From assembly GCF_030272615.1 (NCBI RefSeq), contig NC_081413.1:602080709-602144708 (forward strand): a stretch of 64,000 bases of DNA, given 5' to 3'. This document shows positions 11,878 to 22,757 of this stretch, piece after piece (the first letter of the stretch is position 1; the number at the start of each line of letters is the position of its first letter). Origin of the DNA: Cryptomeria japonica (Eukaryota; Streptophyta; Pinopsida; Cupressales; Cupressaceae). The position numbers and the translations under genes are program-made. Below the pieces are notes generated by a model, which saw only the letters and a list, made by a program, of their open reading frames with translations, did not search any database and had not been told where the DNA came from.

Positions 11878-13002
11878 TGTAAAGTGGAAAATTGGATCCT
11901 AGTGACTCCCCACCTAGGAGAGAGAAAGAAAGCCACTAGGATGATTTTCACTTGGCAGGAACTTTAAATTCAAAAGAGGGGTTGAATCCACTAGATCCAA
12001 ATCCAAGAAAGACAAGTATCTGAATACTAAGTGGATTGCAAGTGGTTGAAGTGGTTTACCTTCTTTTGTAAATGAGAAAGTTGACTTGTTGACTATTGGA
12101 AAAGAGAGAGGAAATGAGTGAAATGAGGAGCTACTAGTTCGAGATCGGGTTGTAACTTCGGATCAGAGCTAATTAGACTAATGTGGATCTGCCCTACAAA
12201 TTAAGAGAAAAGTCATTGGAACCCTGGCGGGAATGTACATGGTCCACCACAAAATCCGCAAAACGAAAAGGGTTCTTCCATCTCTGCAAATGAATCCATG
12301 TCAAACCCTTGTTGAGGAATGAATCTAGAAAGAAAATAATTGCAAATTCTTGAATGTAAACAATGGAGATGTATACCTTGTAGATCTACAACTTGTTGAT
12401 GATGATCGCTTTGTTTCTTGAATGTAACCACAAATGTTATATGAAATGGCATGCAACATGACAAAACCCTAACACACACACATGCTTGCAAATAAATATT
12501 GTAATGTTTCTCCCATGGATGAATGAAGAAGACTTGAATGCTTGATGATGACCTTGAAATATTGTATCTTCTCCTTATGCTCTCTATCTGTCTATGTGCT
12601 ATCCATCCGTCTATCCTTTGTCCCTTGAGTGAGGGCATTGAATTCCCTTTTATACATGCCTCAAGGATTAAATTTCAACCACCGAAGGTTGACAAAGAGG
12701 AATAACAAACCCCGAAGACAAGAAGTGTATAGGAGACTACGTAACCCACAAATAGGACCACCCTAGGAGATGGGGACATGGGCGCCACACTATTTTCCTA
12801 GGGGGATAGGGGTGCCACACCCCTATCCTGCCCTATTTTGGGCCTCAGACAGGATACATAGCAGCCACAAGACATAAAAAGTGGAAAGTAGAAGGGGTAG
12901 AAATACAAAAGTAGGTCATGATTAGGGAAGGAGATGTTGTTGCCAAGGCGAGGACCCCAAATGTGGTTAAAATTGAAGGGGTCGCAATTTTTTGACACTA
13001 CA
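11878..13002 (-). mobile_element. solo LTR, minus orientation, same family as 7833-9087
   Basis: On the minus strand it starts TGTAGTGTCAAAAAATTGCG and ends CCACTTTACA. It is 1125 bp and is flanked by a perfect 5-bp duplication GATAT (11873-11877 and 13003-13007). The opening '..AATTGCGAC', the '(C)ATGGCGCC'-like G+C-rich part and the terminal 'CCTAGTGAC...' and 'CTTTACA' segments correspond to the solo LTR at 7833-9087 read in the opposite direction. No internal element sequence is attached, so this is a second solo LTR of one family within 4 kb. Confidence 0.85.
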
Positions 13003-13419
13003 GATATGATTGAATTGAAGATGCAAGAACAAGTTTAAATGATGCAAAATTGAATATATTTAGTAGAAATAGATGGAAATAGGTCAAAAAGATAATATAT
13101 AAGGATAGAAATAGAAATTAAATATAAAAAAGAACATATCACTAAAATTTGAAGCTGAAAGTGTCAATCAAGTGTGCTAGGTGCTCTAGACATAGAGGTT
13201 CTTCCATTAGCTAAAACTTTAGATTCTAGATTAGGATGATCTATAGATCACTCCCTCCAAAATTCAGCTAAACATCGTTGATCACATGAGTAAATCGACA
13301 TAGACCAAGGGTTTTTTCCTATTCGAAGTCTATAACTGCGTGTCTCAGTCTAATCTTTACAAATATACAACTGTCAGCTATTTGGTTTGTAACTTGCACA
13401 TAAAAAAGAGGAAAAATGT

Positions 13420-14184
13420 TGTGTATAGGAGCTTTCCTAAGTGAAATCCTAGATAGGAATCAACCTCCACTATAGAAATGATCAATGAGAGAGAAATAAC
13501 TTACGCTTGGTAGGCTCGAGCCTAAATTTGACATGAAATATTGAATCTAAATGACGATACCTTTGGATTGGTCATGAAATGCTCTTTAGATAAGTACTCC
13601 AAGTATTGGTGCAAGAACATGAATATATCAGAACATAATCACTTGTGAAATCATACTTGAAGATAACTTTTTGTAGTTTGATGATCCTTGTACTCATATA
13701 TGCTATTGAAGAAATTAGGAATGTCCATGAATTGATTGGATCATGCTTAGATGAAAATAAAATATAAATGATTCCTTATATAGATTTCTCTAGATATTTT
13801 CACATTTAGGTTGACTTCAAATTCTCGATCGAGACTGGATTTTAAAAGGGGAAGGCCGACAGTAATAGTGGCCTACATTTTGTGAAATTTGGGTCACTCA
13901 CCCATATTGGCTATGGCCACCAAATAGGTCCATGGTGCCCAAAAGGGTCCATGGAACCTAAAAAGGGTTATGACATCATAGTCCTATAAAAATGAGGCCT
14001 TCAAAAGGAGAGTCATGAATGTTGCATCTTTTGATGCCAAATCAGGTCCTAATTTGAGTATTTGAAAATAGTAGCATGTGATAGGGCCCAAATAATCTTG
14101 AATTGACAAAGAATAAGGAACATTAAAGTGAGGGCTTAAAGAGGAGTGTGCAATTGTAAAGGGGTTACAATATATGACACTACA
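13420..14184 (-). repeat. possible third diverged LTR of the same family
   Basis: The right edge ...TGACACTACA at 14175-14184 matches the right edge of the preceding solo LTR (...TGACACTACA at 12993-13002). A 'CCATGG.(G)CCC' tract around 13930-13960 recalls the G+C-rich part of the other copies. The left boundary is a guess and I see no target-site duplication. Between 13003 and 13420 I see nothing I can identify. Confidence 0.35.
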
Positions 14185-14574
14185 ACATTATTGGCCTTAA
14201 TTGCCACCATTTGTCTTTGTATTCTATCTACAAATAAAGTGGAAAAGTAAAACTTTGTGTTCACCATGTTGTCCTAGATATTTTCTACCATAAAAATTAG
14301 ATGAATTGGTATCCTTGATTGAATATCTTCACCCACAATCTATTAGAGTGAATAATAAGTCGTGACAAAATAATCCTCAAAAGTTTTTTGTTGTTGAAGG
14401 TCTCCTTCTCAAAACACAAAATTTTGATTGTTGTACCATTTGAGTCCTTAATTTTGTGTTTAGGTATATACACAAGCCTATGCACACTTTGGTTAGTTTC
14501 ATACTTCTTCCTAAAAGAATCAAAGTTGATGGCCTTATTTGTAGCTCTGCTAAGTTTGAACACATCACACACAC

Positions 14575-14925
14575 ATGTATATATGTACGTATATTTTTAT
14601 ATGTATGTGCATGTATGTATATATATACATATATACATATATATACATATATACATATATACATATATACATATATATATATATGTATATATATATATAC
14701 ATATATATATATGTATATATATATATATGTATATATGTATATATGTATATATGTATATATATGTATATATGTATATATATATATGTATATATATATATGT
14801 ATATATATATATACATACATATACATATGTATATATATGTATGTATATATACATGTATATATATACAAATACATATACATATATGTGTGTGTGTACACAC
14901 ACACACAAATATATATATTGACATC
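14575..14925. repeat. TA/CATA-rich microsatellite
   Basis: About 350 bp of interspersed TATATACATA / TATATGTATA units ending in a GTGTGTGTACACACACAC palindrome near 14885-14907. All the long open frames over this tract, on both strands, are translations of the repeat (alternating Tyr-Ile with Cys/Met/His) and are not genes. Confidence 0.95.
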
Positions 14926-14929
14926 CACA

Positions 14930-16243
14930 TGCACTTCATTTGACAACATAGTTAGGATGACATTATCATCTTGGAGTATTTTCCTAGAAAAAAAATAGGA
15001 TGTAAGGGTCTCTACTGCCTTTGACATCACCTCATTATAATTAATTGCAATTGATGCTTAGGGTAAAGGAAGTTGTCCTTGGGGGCTCTTCTTGAGTCCT
15101 TCTTTCACTTGTATATGTTTTATTTTCATGTTTGTTTCTCTGTTTTAGAGAGTACTTTTTCATATTTTTCTTCTTTTCTTTATTAGATAGGAATAAATTT
15201 TTGTACTTTCCAATATTGCACTTAAAGGAGGTTGTTGGTGTGAATGTGACCTTTATTATCTTGCTAGTTTTACTTTAGGAACTATTCTAATGTAATTACT
15301 TAATCTTACTTAGGTCATTTACTTTTTGTCTTATATCATAGGATTAAATGCTTGTGACGATCTTATATAGCTCTATGGTTTTATCCTCGCTTATAGAAAG
15401 TTCACCTTATTGTTTTATATCATACATGTTACTTATTTTTGTGGAAATATAACAATACTTTCTATTGCATATTTCTTGCAATTTTTTTTAATCTTATTGT
15501 TTATATTGTTGTATTGATTGATTTGTAAGTTTGTCATACATTTTGAGTAACTTCATTTATATCCCATGCAAATTAAATTGTGTTTAAATTATCCTTGTAC
15601 ATTATAACATGGTCAATTATGGATCATCTATCTTATAGACAATTAGTATCTAACGATCTATACCCTATTGTTTTCATCATGACCTCTTAATGATATGTTG
15701 TCAAGCTCAATATGGTAACTTAAACCTCTATCAAGATTCTCACATCCTTTAAGATATAATATTATAATTTTTTATTTAAATTATTTCATATATTAAAGAA
15801 GTAATTTCATAATTATTTAAATTTTAAAACATCTTTTAAGATGTTGAATTTATTCTAGATAACAATTCATTATTATTATATTTTCTTTAAATTATATTTA
15901 AATTTATAATCAAATTTATTATAATGCATCTAAATTATTTATTTTTTAAAAATAGTTGAATATTTTGAATATATAAATTAAGTTAAATATTTGAAAATAT
16001 TTTAAATTGAAATTAAATTTAAATCAAATATTTTTTTTTTTTTAATATTTAATGTAAATAAAATTGAAAATATTATTTTATTAACTTATAAAATGGAAAC
16101 ATATTATTCTTTTATTAGACAAGAAATTTCAAATAAAGATAAGGAAAAGCTTTATCCTTCTCTTATAGAAAAGATCACTCACTAAATTTTTAAAGGATGT
16201 ACTTATTCACCCAAGATATACAAAAGAGAAAAAAATGATTCAT
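14930..16243. other. A+T-rich spacer without recognised features
   Basis: No open frame of note, no repeat ends and no RNA gene are seen. From about 15730 to 16100 it is almost pure A/T with short T-runs. The stretch 14190-14570 to the left is likewise unassigned. Confidence 0.6.
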
Positions 16244-16251
16244 GTCCTTAA

Positions 16252-16463
16252 CGGCCAGCCTTAAACCACACACACTAAGCAACATAATAAGCCTAGAGAA
16301 TGTTAGTCAACTCTAAGTGTTTAACACTTTTAAGCTGAGAAGTGTATTCTTAGTATGACCATATACATTAAGCAACATATTAACACTTTTTAATCATATT
16401 CTTAGTGTTTAACACTTCTAAGCCCATAAGTGTAAGCTTAGTGTGTGTGGTTTAAGCTGCTCC
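16252..16463. mobile_element. MITE, 212 bp, hAT-like by target-site size
   Basis: The terminal inverted repeats share TTAAACCACACACACTAAG at the left (from about 16262) and its complement at the right (to about 16453). The outer ends CGGCCAGCC / GCTGCTCCG are imperfect. An identical 8-bp sequence GTCCTTAA flanks both sides (16244-16251 and 16464-16471). The interior has further self-complementary 'AGTGTTTAACACTT' segments and no coding capacity. An 8-bp duplication is characteristic of the hAT superfamily; the terminal sequence itself does not confirm this. Confidence 0.75.
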
Positions 16464-17186
16464 GTCCTTAATACATCATCTATAAAGGAAATCCACATTC
16501 TCATACTATAATTTTCTCTAGCATTCTAGGATATTATTAGAAGGAGCCTTCAAACTTTTGAACTCACTGGGATTGTTATTCACTAGAAACACCATGCTCA
16601 CAACTCAATCTGTATGCTACATGATCATCAAAGTGACAATGTACAAACCAAGCACTTGCACACAAATAAAGCCATTCGTCAGTACTACATACATATTTTC
16701 CAAATTTTCAATTATATTCCAAGCCATATTTTGTATCTGCAATCATGACAAAATTCTTTGTTTATTGCTTGGATTGCTAGCTTTGAGTCTGATACCAGTT
16801 CATCCATTCACAAGAACCCCTACAGTATTTAATTGATGTAGATCAACTAGATTCAAATAGATTGAATCAGTTTCATTATTATTATTACCAAAACCTTCTC
16901 CTACCACATAAAAGTAATAACCATAAATATGCATTGGATGATTGTTTTCTTGGATGCTATTCATTGCCTGGAACACAACTTGAACTATGGCATTACATTC
17001 AATCACTTTCACCCTCATTCCAGAAATCGAAGCCCACAAAGTTCTATCTACATTGTCGTTATAATTATACTCAACAAGTGGATTGGAAGGAAAGTCAGTG
17101 GTATAGACATCAGATATGTTGACATGATAAGCTTGAAGAATGGCCACATTTGGTAGCACAAAATATATGTTATTCATACTAATACT

Positions 17187-17680
17187 TGTTAGATAATGAC
17201 AACAATTAGAAACGTGAAAAATAGAAATCAGAAATTCCTAATTTCTTCTCACCTTCAGAGTAACACTTCTTCTTTGTGAGAAAGTTTCTACTTTCTTTTA
17301 AGGAGTTCTTCTTTTTGAGAAAGTTCTTGTTTTCTTTTAAGGAGTTAAGTGGCCTATTTCTATGTTGGTGGCGGTTGCATTTGGAATAATTTTTGTCTAT
17401 ATCTATGTTGCCCATGAAGTCAAAAGTATGCAATTTTTTTTGTTGTGTTTTGCAAATTTAGATTGCAAAAGAAGAGCAGTTGTGAAATTTGTAATTATTT
17501 TCTCTTACAAAATAAGAATATCGATACCATGTTTCCTTGGCATTTTGTCACTAGTTTTACCAAATAAATTCGTTTCTTGTTTGTTGTTTTGATTTTCATT
17601 TATTTTCTTCAATATTTCTTTGCATCTAACTTATTATGTAATATTTAATTATTTGGGGTTTCGCTTCCGCTTGCATAACA
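17187..17680 (+). repeat. Copia-2 5' LTR
   Basis: 494 bp, beginning TGTTAGATAATGAC and ending CTTGCATAACA. It contains three or more copies of a 'TTCTTTGTGAGAAAGTTC(C/T)...TTTTAAGGAG' unit (about 17268-17345), which also recur in the 3' LTR with one unit more. Confidence 0.92.
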
Positions 17681-17682
17681 AG

Positions 17683-17694
17683 TGGTATCAAAGC
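17683..17694 (+). promoter_or_regulatory. Copia-2 primer-binding site
   Basis: TGGTATCAAAGC, two bases after the LTR end. This is a one-base variant of the initiator-Met-tRNA primer site. Confidence 0.85.
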
Positions 17695-17759
17695 AATTAT
17701 TTTTTGCATTGGCTGTGTTAGATTTTGGTGTTGATTTTTCTATCATCAAACAACAAGGG

Positions 17760-18490
17760 TTTCAAACACTAGGTTTGAGGTGGAGAAATTTAATGGCAAA
17801 ATTAACTTTGAGCTATGGAAGCTCAAGACATGAGATTTGTTAGTGTAGCAAGAATTACACAAGGCATTGGCTAGAAAATCAAAGAAACATACAGATATAT
17901 TCGATCAGGACTGGGAAGATACGGATATCAAATCTCTAAGAACAATTTGGTTGTGTTTAGCAGATGAGGTTCTATTTAATACTGTTGGAGAAGATACAAT
18001 AACAGGTTTATGGAGCAAAATGGAGAGTCTTTACATGAAAAAATCCTTGAGAAATCTACTTGAAGAGGAAACTGTATAGTTTGCAAATCAAGAAAGGTAT
18101 AAAAATTGTTGATCATTTAGATGTTTTTAATAATCTAATTTGTCAATTGGGTAGAATGGATGTAAAACTCAAAGATGAAGACAAGACCATCACACTGTTA
18201 TGTTTTTTTCCTGAATATTGGAATCACTTAGTCACTTCTATTAATTTTAGTGCAATTGACTCTCTTGAATTTGATTCTATTGTGGGAGTTTTGTTATTTG
18301 AAGAGGTGCAAAGGAAGTCTAATGTTGAAACCTCCACATTGGAAGCAATGGTGACTAGAGGTCGATCCACAAAAAAGGGGGAGGGTTTAAGAGGTAAATA
18401 TAGATCCAAATCAAGAGGCAAAAAGGGTATGGAATGTTGGTATTGCAATAAATCAGGGAATCTCAAGAAAGATTGTTGGAAGAGAAAATA
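17760..18490 (+). pseudogene. gag: Copia-2 gag
   Basis: Gag of a Tnt1/Tork-like copia. The reading begins around 17770 ('RFEVEKFNGKINFELWKLK') with stops near 17830 and 17845. It continues from 17867 with 'DIKSLRTIWLCLADEVLF' and 'LWSKMESLYMKKSLRN', then shifts frame near 18057 into 'KLYSLQIKKGIKIVDHLDVFNNLICQL'. A basic segment precedes the zinc knuckle 'CWYCNKSGNLKKDCWKRK' (near 18430-18490). There the conserved His of CX2CX4HX4C is replaced by Asn, so metal binding is doubtful. A stop follows directly at 18489. Confidence 0.88.
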
Positions 18491-18495
18491 GGAGA

Positions 18496-19871
18496 ATGAT
18501 GGATCCAAAAAGGAAGAAAAATCTATTGAGACTGGTTCAAGTATGGTTGGTGAAGTGTTATCTATTTGTAATATCTTATAGCATCAAGATGAATGGATTT
18601 TGGATTCTTGTGCTTCTAATCACATATGTCTGCATAGGAGTTGGTTTTCCACTTACCAACCTATTGATAGAGGTGTTTGTTCTTTTGGGAATTAATTCTT
18701 CTTCTAGGATTGTTGGGATTGGGATCATTAATATCAAGATGTTTGGTGGTGTTGTAAAGACCTTACCAGAACTGAAAAAGAATTTGATTTCCTTGGATGT
18801 TTTAGATTCTAGTGGTTATAAATTATCTTGTCAAGGTGGAGTACTTAAAGTGTCCAAGGGAATTTTAATGGTCATGAAGGCTACACAAGTTGGAAACCTT
18901 TATAGGCTAGAAGGAAGTATTGAGGTAAATGAGGAAACAGTTGTATCTAAGGCAGATGAATCTACTCATTTATGGCATCAATGACTGGGTCATTTGAGCG
19001 AAAAAGGGCTAAAGGTACTGGTAAACTGTAAGTTACTTCCAAATTTAAAATCTTTGAATTTGAATTTTTGCAAGCATTGTGTCTTTGGGAAGCAATTCAT
19101 ACAGAGGTTTAAATAAGATAGTAATACAAGTAAAGGTGTTCTAGACTATGTCCATTCAATTTTTTGGGGCCCATCCCCTGTAGTTTCTTTTGGAGGAGCA
19201 CCATATTTTGTGACATTTATAGATGACTACTCTAGAAAGGCATGGGTCTATTTTTTAAAAAGAAAAGCCAATGTGTGTGGTGTATTCAAGCAATTTAGAG
19301 TTTTGGTTGAAAAGAGTACTGGCAGATGAGTAAAGTGTTTAAGAAAAAACAATGAAGGTGAGTTCACATCTTTGGAGTTTGAAAATTATTGCAAGGAAGC
19401 TAGGATCGTAAGACATAAAACCATGGTTTGTACACTCCTCAACAAAATTGTGTTGTTGAATGCATGGATAGGAATCTTCTAGAGAGAGAAAGGAGCATGC
19501 TCAGTAATGCCAAATTGCAGCAAGAATTGTGGGCAAAAGAATTCAATACAACATGCTATTTGGTAAATCGGTCACCATCATTTGCAATAGATTGTAAGAT
19601 TTTTGAAGAGGTATGGACAGGTCATTCATGTGATTATTCAAATCTGAATTTTTTTGGTTGTGATGCTTATGCTCTTGTTTCTAAGGATCGACATTATAAA
19701 TTAGACCCTAAATCCAATAAATACTCCTTTGTTGGTTATGGTGATCGAGTTAAGGGATATAGATTGTGGGATCCCATTGCCCACAAAATCATCATTAGTA
19801 GAGATGTAGTATTTGATGAATCTTCTCTAACAAAATCAGACATTGTAGAAAATGATTTGGAACAAGAATAA
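18496..19871 (+). pseudogene. pol: Copia-2 protease and integrase
   Basis: A protease-like 'DEWILDSCASNHICLH' (D-S-C in place of D-S-G/T) is readable near 18590 in one frame. The remainder ('LPELKKNLISLDVLDSSGYKL') continues in another, so there is a frameshift inside the domain. The pre-integrase 'LWHQ.LGHLSEKGLKVL' carries a TGA near 18982, followed by 'FCKHCVFGKQF'. The integrase core reads 'FIDDYSRKAWVYFLKRK', 'VKCLRKNNEGEFTSLEF' (usual Asp of SD.GGE replaced by Asn) and 'TPQQNCVVECMDRNL' (usual Glu-Arg altered to Glu-Cys). The C-terminal 'YKLDPKSNKYSFVGYGDRVKGYRLWDP' is intact. Confidence 0.88.
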
Positions 19872-20099
19872 GTACCACAATATCAACAAGTTCAGTTGGA
19901 GACTCAACCATCTACAAAAGAGATGGAGAAGGAAAAGAGATGGAGCAGGAAAATACTTTTGAAGAAGAAGGTACAAATTTAGAAGACATACAGGAAAGTG
20001 TGGAAACTCCACAACCATCTCTAAGGAGATCTACATGAGTCAAAATTCCTCCTAAAAGTATGATAATTTTGTTTCATCAGTTGATTTGATATCTAAAAT

Positions 20100-21660
20100 G
20101 GGGAACCAAATTATTATGCAGAAGCAATGAATGGCATTGAAAATGCTAAATGGAAAATATAAATGAAAGAAGAATGGATGCCTTGGAGAAGAATAAGACT
20201 TGGGACTTGGTAGAACTTCCAAAGGGAAGGAAAGTTGTTGGTCGCAAGTGGGTCTACAAACTGAAGAAGGGTGTTAATGATAAAATTGTAAGGTACAAAG
20301 CAAGGTTGATAGAAAAAGGGTATTCTCAGAAAGAAGGTATTGATTTTCATGAGGTTTTTTTCACTAGTTGTTAAGCTTGTTTCTATTCGGGTTGTATTAG
20401 CATTAGTTGCATTACTTGACCTTGACTTAGAGCAACTAGATGTTAAAATAATATTTCTACATGGAGATTTGGATGAGGGGATATATATGAAACAAACAAA
20501 AGGGTTTGTTCAAGATCACAATAGAAAATTTGTTTGTAAACTCAAGAAGTCATTGTATGGTCTGAAGCAGTCACTTAGACAGTGGTATAAAAAGTTTGAT
20601 TCCTTCATGGTGAGCCAAATTTTTTTAAGAAGTGAGTATGACCATTGTGTTTAATTTAAAAGTTTGGAAAATGGCTTATTCATTATCTTGGTGTTATATG
20701 CTGATGATATGCTTGTACCAAGTAAAAGCATGGCTGAAATAAATTAGTTAAAGGCTCATTTGGCTAGGAAATTTGATATGAAGGATCTAGGAGGAGCAAA
20801 ACAAATTTTGGGCATAGAGATACATAGAGACAGGGAACATGGTAATCTTTGATTATCACAACAAAAATATGTGGAGAAGATCCCCATAAAATTCAGTATG
20901 ATAGATGTGAAACCTGTAAATATCCCTTTGGCTTCCCATTTTAAGCTTTCTTCAAGTTTATGTCCTATTACTAAGGAAGAAAATGATTATATTTCTTGTG
21001 TACCGTATGCTAATTCAATAGGAAGTTTAATGTATGCGATGGTATGTACAAGACCAGATATTTCACATGGAGTTAGTGTTGTTAGTAGATACATGGGAAA
21101 TCTAGGTAAAGAGAGTTTGACATCAATGAAATGGGTGCTTCAGTATCTTAGAGGCACAAGTGATTATTGTATCACCTATGATGGTTTCAATGGTTCTATG
21201 TATGGTTATGCTGATTCTAATTTTGTAGGTGATTTGGAAAAAAAAAGATCTACATTAGGTTATGTCTTTACTCTTGTAGGTGGAGGTATTTGTTGGATGT
21301 CAAAGCTTCAATAAACAATTGCTTTATCCACAATTGAGGCAGAGTACATGGCTGTCTCACATGCATGTAAATAGGCAATTTGGTTGAAGGGTTTTTTGGG
21401 TGAACTTGGAAAGGTGCAGGACAAAGTGATTGTATTCTGTGATAGTCAAAGTGCTATTCATTTGGCTAAAAAATCATCTTATCTTAAAGTAGAACCAAGC
21501 ATATTGATATTAAGTACCATTTTGTAAGACAGATTATTGATGGAGGTGGAGTAATCCTTGAGAAAGTTCATACACCTAAAAATTGTGCAGACATGTTTAC
21601 TAAACTAGTACTAGTAAAGAAGCTGAAATGGATTGCGGCTTCTTTTGGCTTGCAAAAGGG
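20100..21660 (+). pseudogene. pol: Copia-2 reverse transcriptase and RNase H
   Basis: RT starts at about 20160 ('LEKNKTWDLVELPKGRKVVGRKWVYKLKKG') and is shifted near 20360. It continues 'LDLEQLDVKIIFLHGDLDEGIYM' and 'KKSLYGLKQSLRQWYKKFD', and reaches the catalytic 'YADDMLVPSKS' near 20700, beyond a TAA at about 20652. RNase H is seen as 'YGYADSNFVGDLEKKRSTLGY', then a TAA near 21312, 'ALSTIEAEYMAVSHACK', a TAG, and 'VFCDSQSAIHLAKKSS'. The domain order and motifs are typical copia, but the frame is broken at least five times. Confidence 0.9.
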
Positions 21661-21712
21661 GTGATGGTAGTTTTTGGGCAAGTATCAAGTAAATTGTTAT
21701 CAAGGTCAAGAT

Positions 21713-22259
21713 TGTTAGATAATGAACACAATTAGAAACATGAAATAATAGAAATTCCTAATTCCTAATTTCTTCTCACCTTTAGAATATCACTTCTTCT
21801 TTGTGAGAAAGTTCCTACTTTATTTTAAGGAGTTCTTCTTTGTGAGAAAGTTCCTATTTTATTTTAAAGAGATCTTTTTTGTGAGAAAGTTTATGTTTCC
21901 TTACAAGGAGTTGAGTGGGATATTTCTATGTTGGTGGTAAAATTGCATTTAGAAGAATTTTTGAATATATCTATGTTGCCTGTGAAGGCAAAAGTATGTA
22001 ATTGTTGTTGTTGTGTTTTGCAAATTTAGACTGCAAAAGAAGAGCAGCTATGAAGTTTGTAATTATTTTCTCTTGAGCAATAAGAATACCGATCTACCTT
22101 GCCTCATGGATGTTTCCTTGGAATTTTCAAGGTTTTACCACGTGAATTCATGTCTTGTCTATTGTTTTGATTTTCATTTATTTTCTTCAATATTTCTTTG
22201 AATCTAACTTATTCTGCAATATTTAATTAAATGTGGTTTTTGCTTTCCCTTGCACAATA
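21713..22259 (+). repeat. Copia-2 3' LTR
   Basis: 547 bp, matching 17187-17680. It is longer mainly because it has one extra internal 'TGTGAGAAAGTTC' unit. It ends in TA rather than CA. Confidence 0.92.
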
Positions 22260-22281
22260 GTACTCACCATGCTATTGTTAG

Positions 22282-22757
22282 TGTTGGAAATAATCCCAAC
22301 TATCTCCCCACCTAACCTCTCATGTTTCAAATCTTATATGTATGCACATCATATCTCTTAGCATTGAAGACAAGCAATGAAGGCAGATTTTATCAAGATT
22401 TAATTTGATATCATTCAACCTGTCAACTGTCCCAACTGCAGTTTTCTTGTAGATTGTGGGTTATTTAGAAAATATTATTTTTTTGTGTTCCCTCTCTCCA
22501 ATGTATGCCCCTATATTTCTATATAACGTTTGCATTTTTTTATACCCTCTCTCTTGGCAGAGTCCAGCTTAGTCCAGCTCCACAGAGTTGTAAAAAGAAT
22601 GTAAAGTTGTATGCTTGTGAAGGAGCATAGCTCAAAAAATAGTCTGTAAAATGTAATGGTGAATGTAAATAGTTGAAGCTCATATTGTGACATAATGTTT
22701 TATTTTGAACAATATAAATTATTGTCCATTTTACTTCTACTCCTCATGTTTTCTTTA
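22282..22757 (+). repeat. 5' LTR of the non-autonomous element
   Basis: 476 bp. It contains 'CTCTCTTGGCAGAG' and 'GAGCATAGCTCAAA' blocks shared with the 3' copy. It ends TTCTTTA where the 3' LTR ends TTCCTTCA. Confidence 0.88.

Larger units (their letters stand above)
17187..22259 (+). mobile_element. Copia-2: degenerate Ty1/copia (Tork/Tnt1-like)
   Basis: A full-length element inserted in exon 5 of laccase pseudogene A. LTRs start TGTTAGATAATG; the 5' LTR ends GCATAACA and the 3' LTR ends GCACAATA. Flanks are ATACT (17182-17186) and GTACT (22260-22264), a 4-of-5 duplication. The internal region has gag, protease, integrase, RT and RNase H in copia order. The Gag opening ('FEVEKFNGKINFELWKLK', 'LCLADEVLFNTV') and the RNase H ('YADSNFVGDLEKKRSTLGYVFTL') resemble the Tnt1/Tork group. 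Numerous stops and shifts inactivate it. Confidence 0.92.

Noticed and set aside
13003-14184. A third complete solo LTR with a TSD
   Set aside because: The right edge matches the family, but I could not find a matching left edge or a 5-bp duplication, so it is listed only as possible.
14377-15030. Several overlapping frames of 100-217 codons on both strands
   Set aside because: They translate the TA/CATA microsatellite into Tyr-Ile-rich strings. There is no codon structure and they are open in many frames at once.
16862-17156. Plus-strand frames of 75-86 codons
   Set aside because: They are antisense to the laccase pseudogene A exon, which carries the recognisable copper-site pattern on the minus strand.
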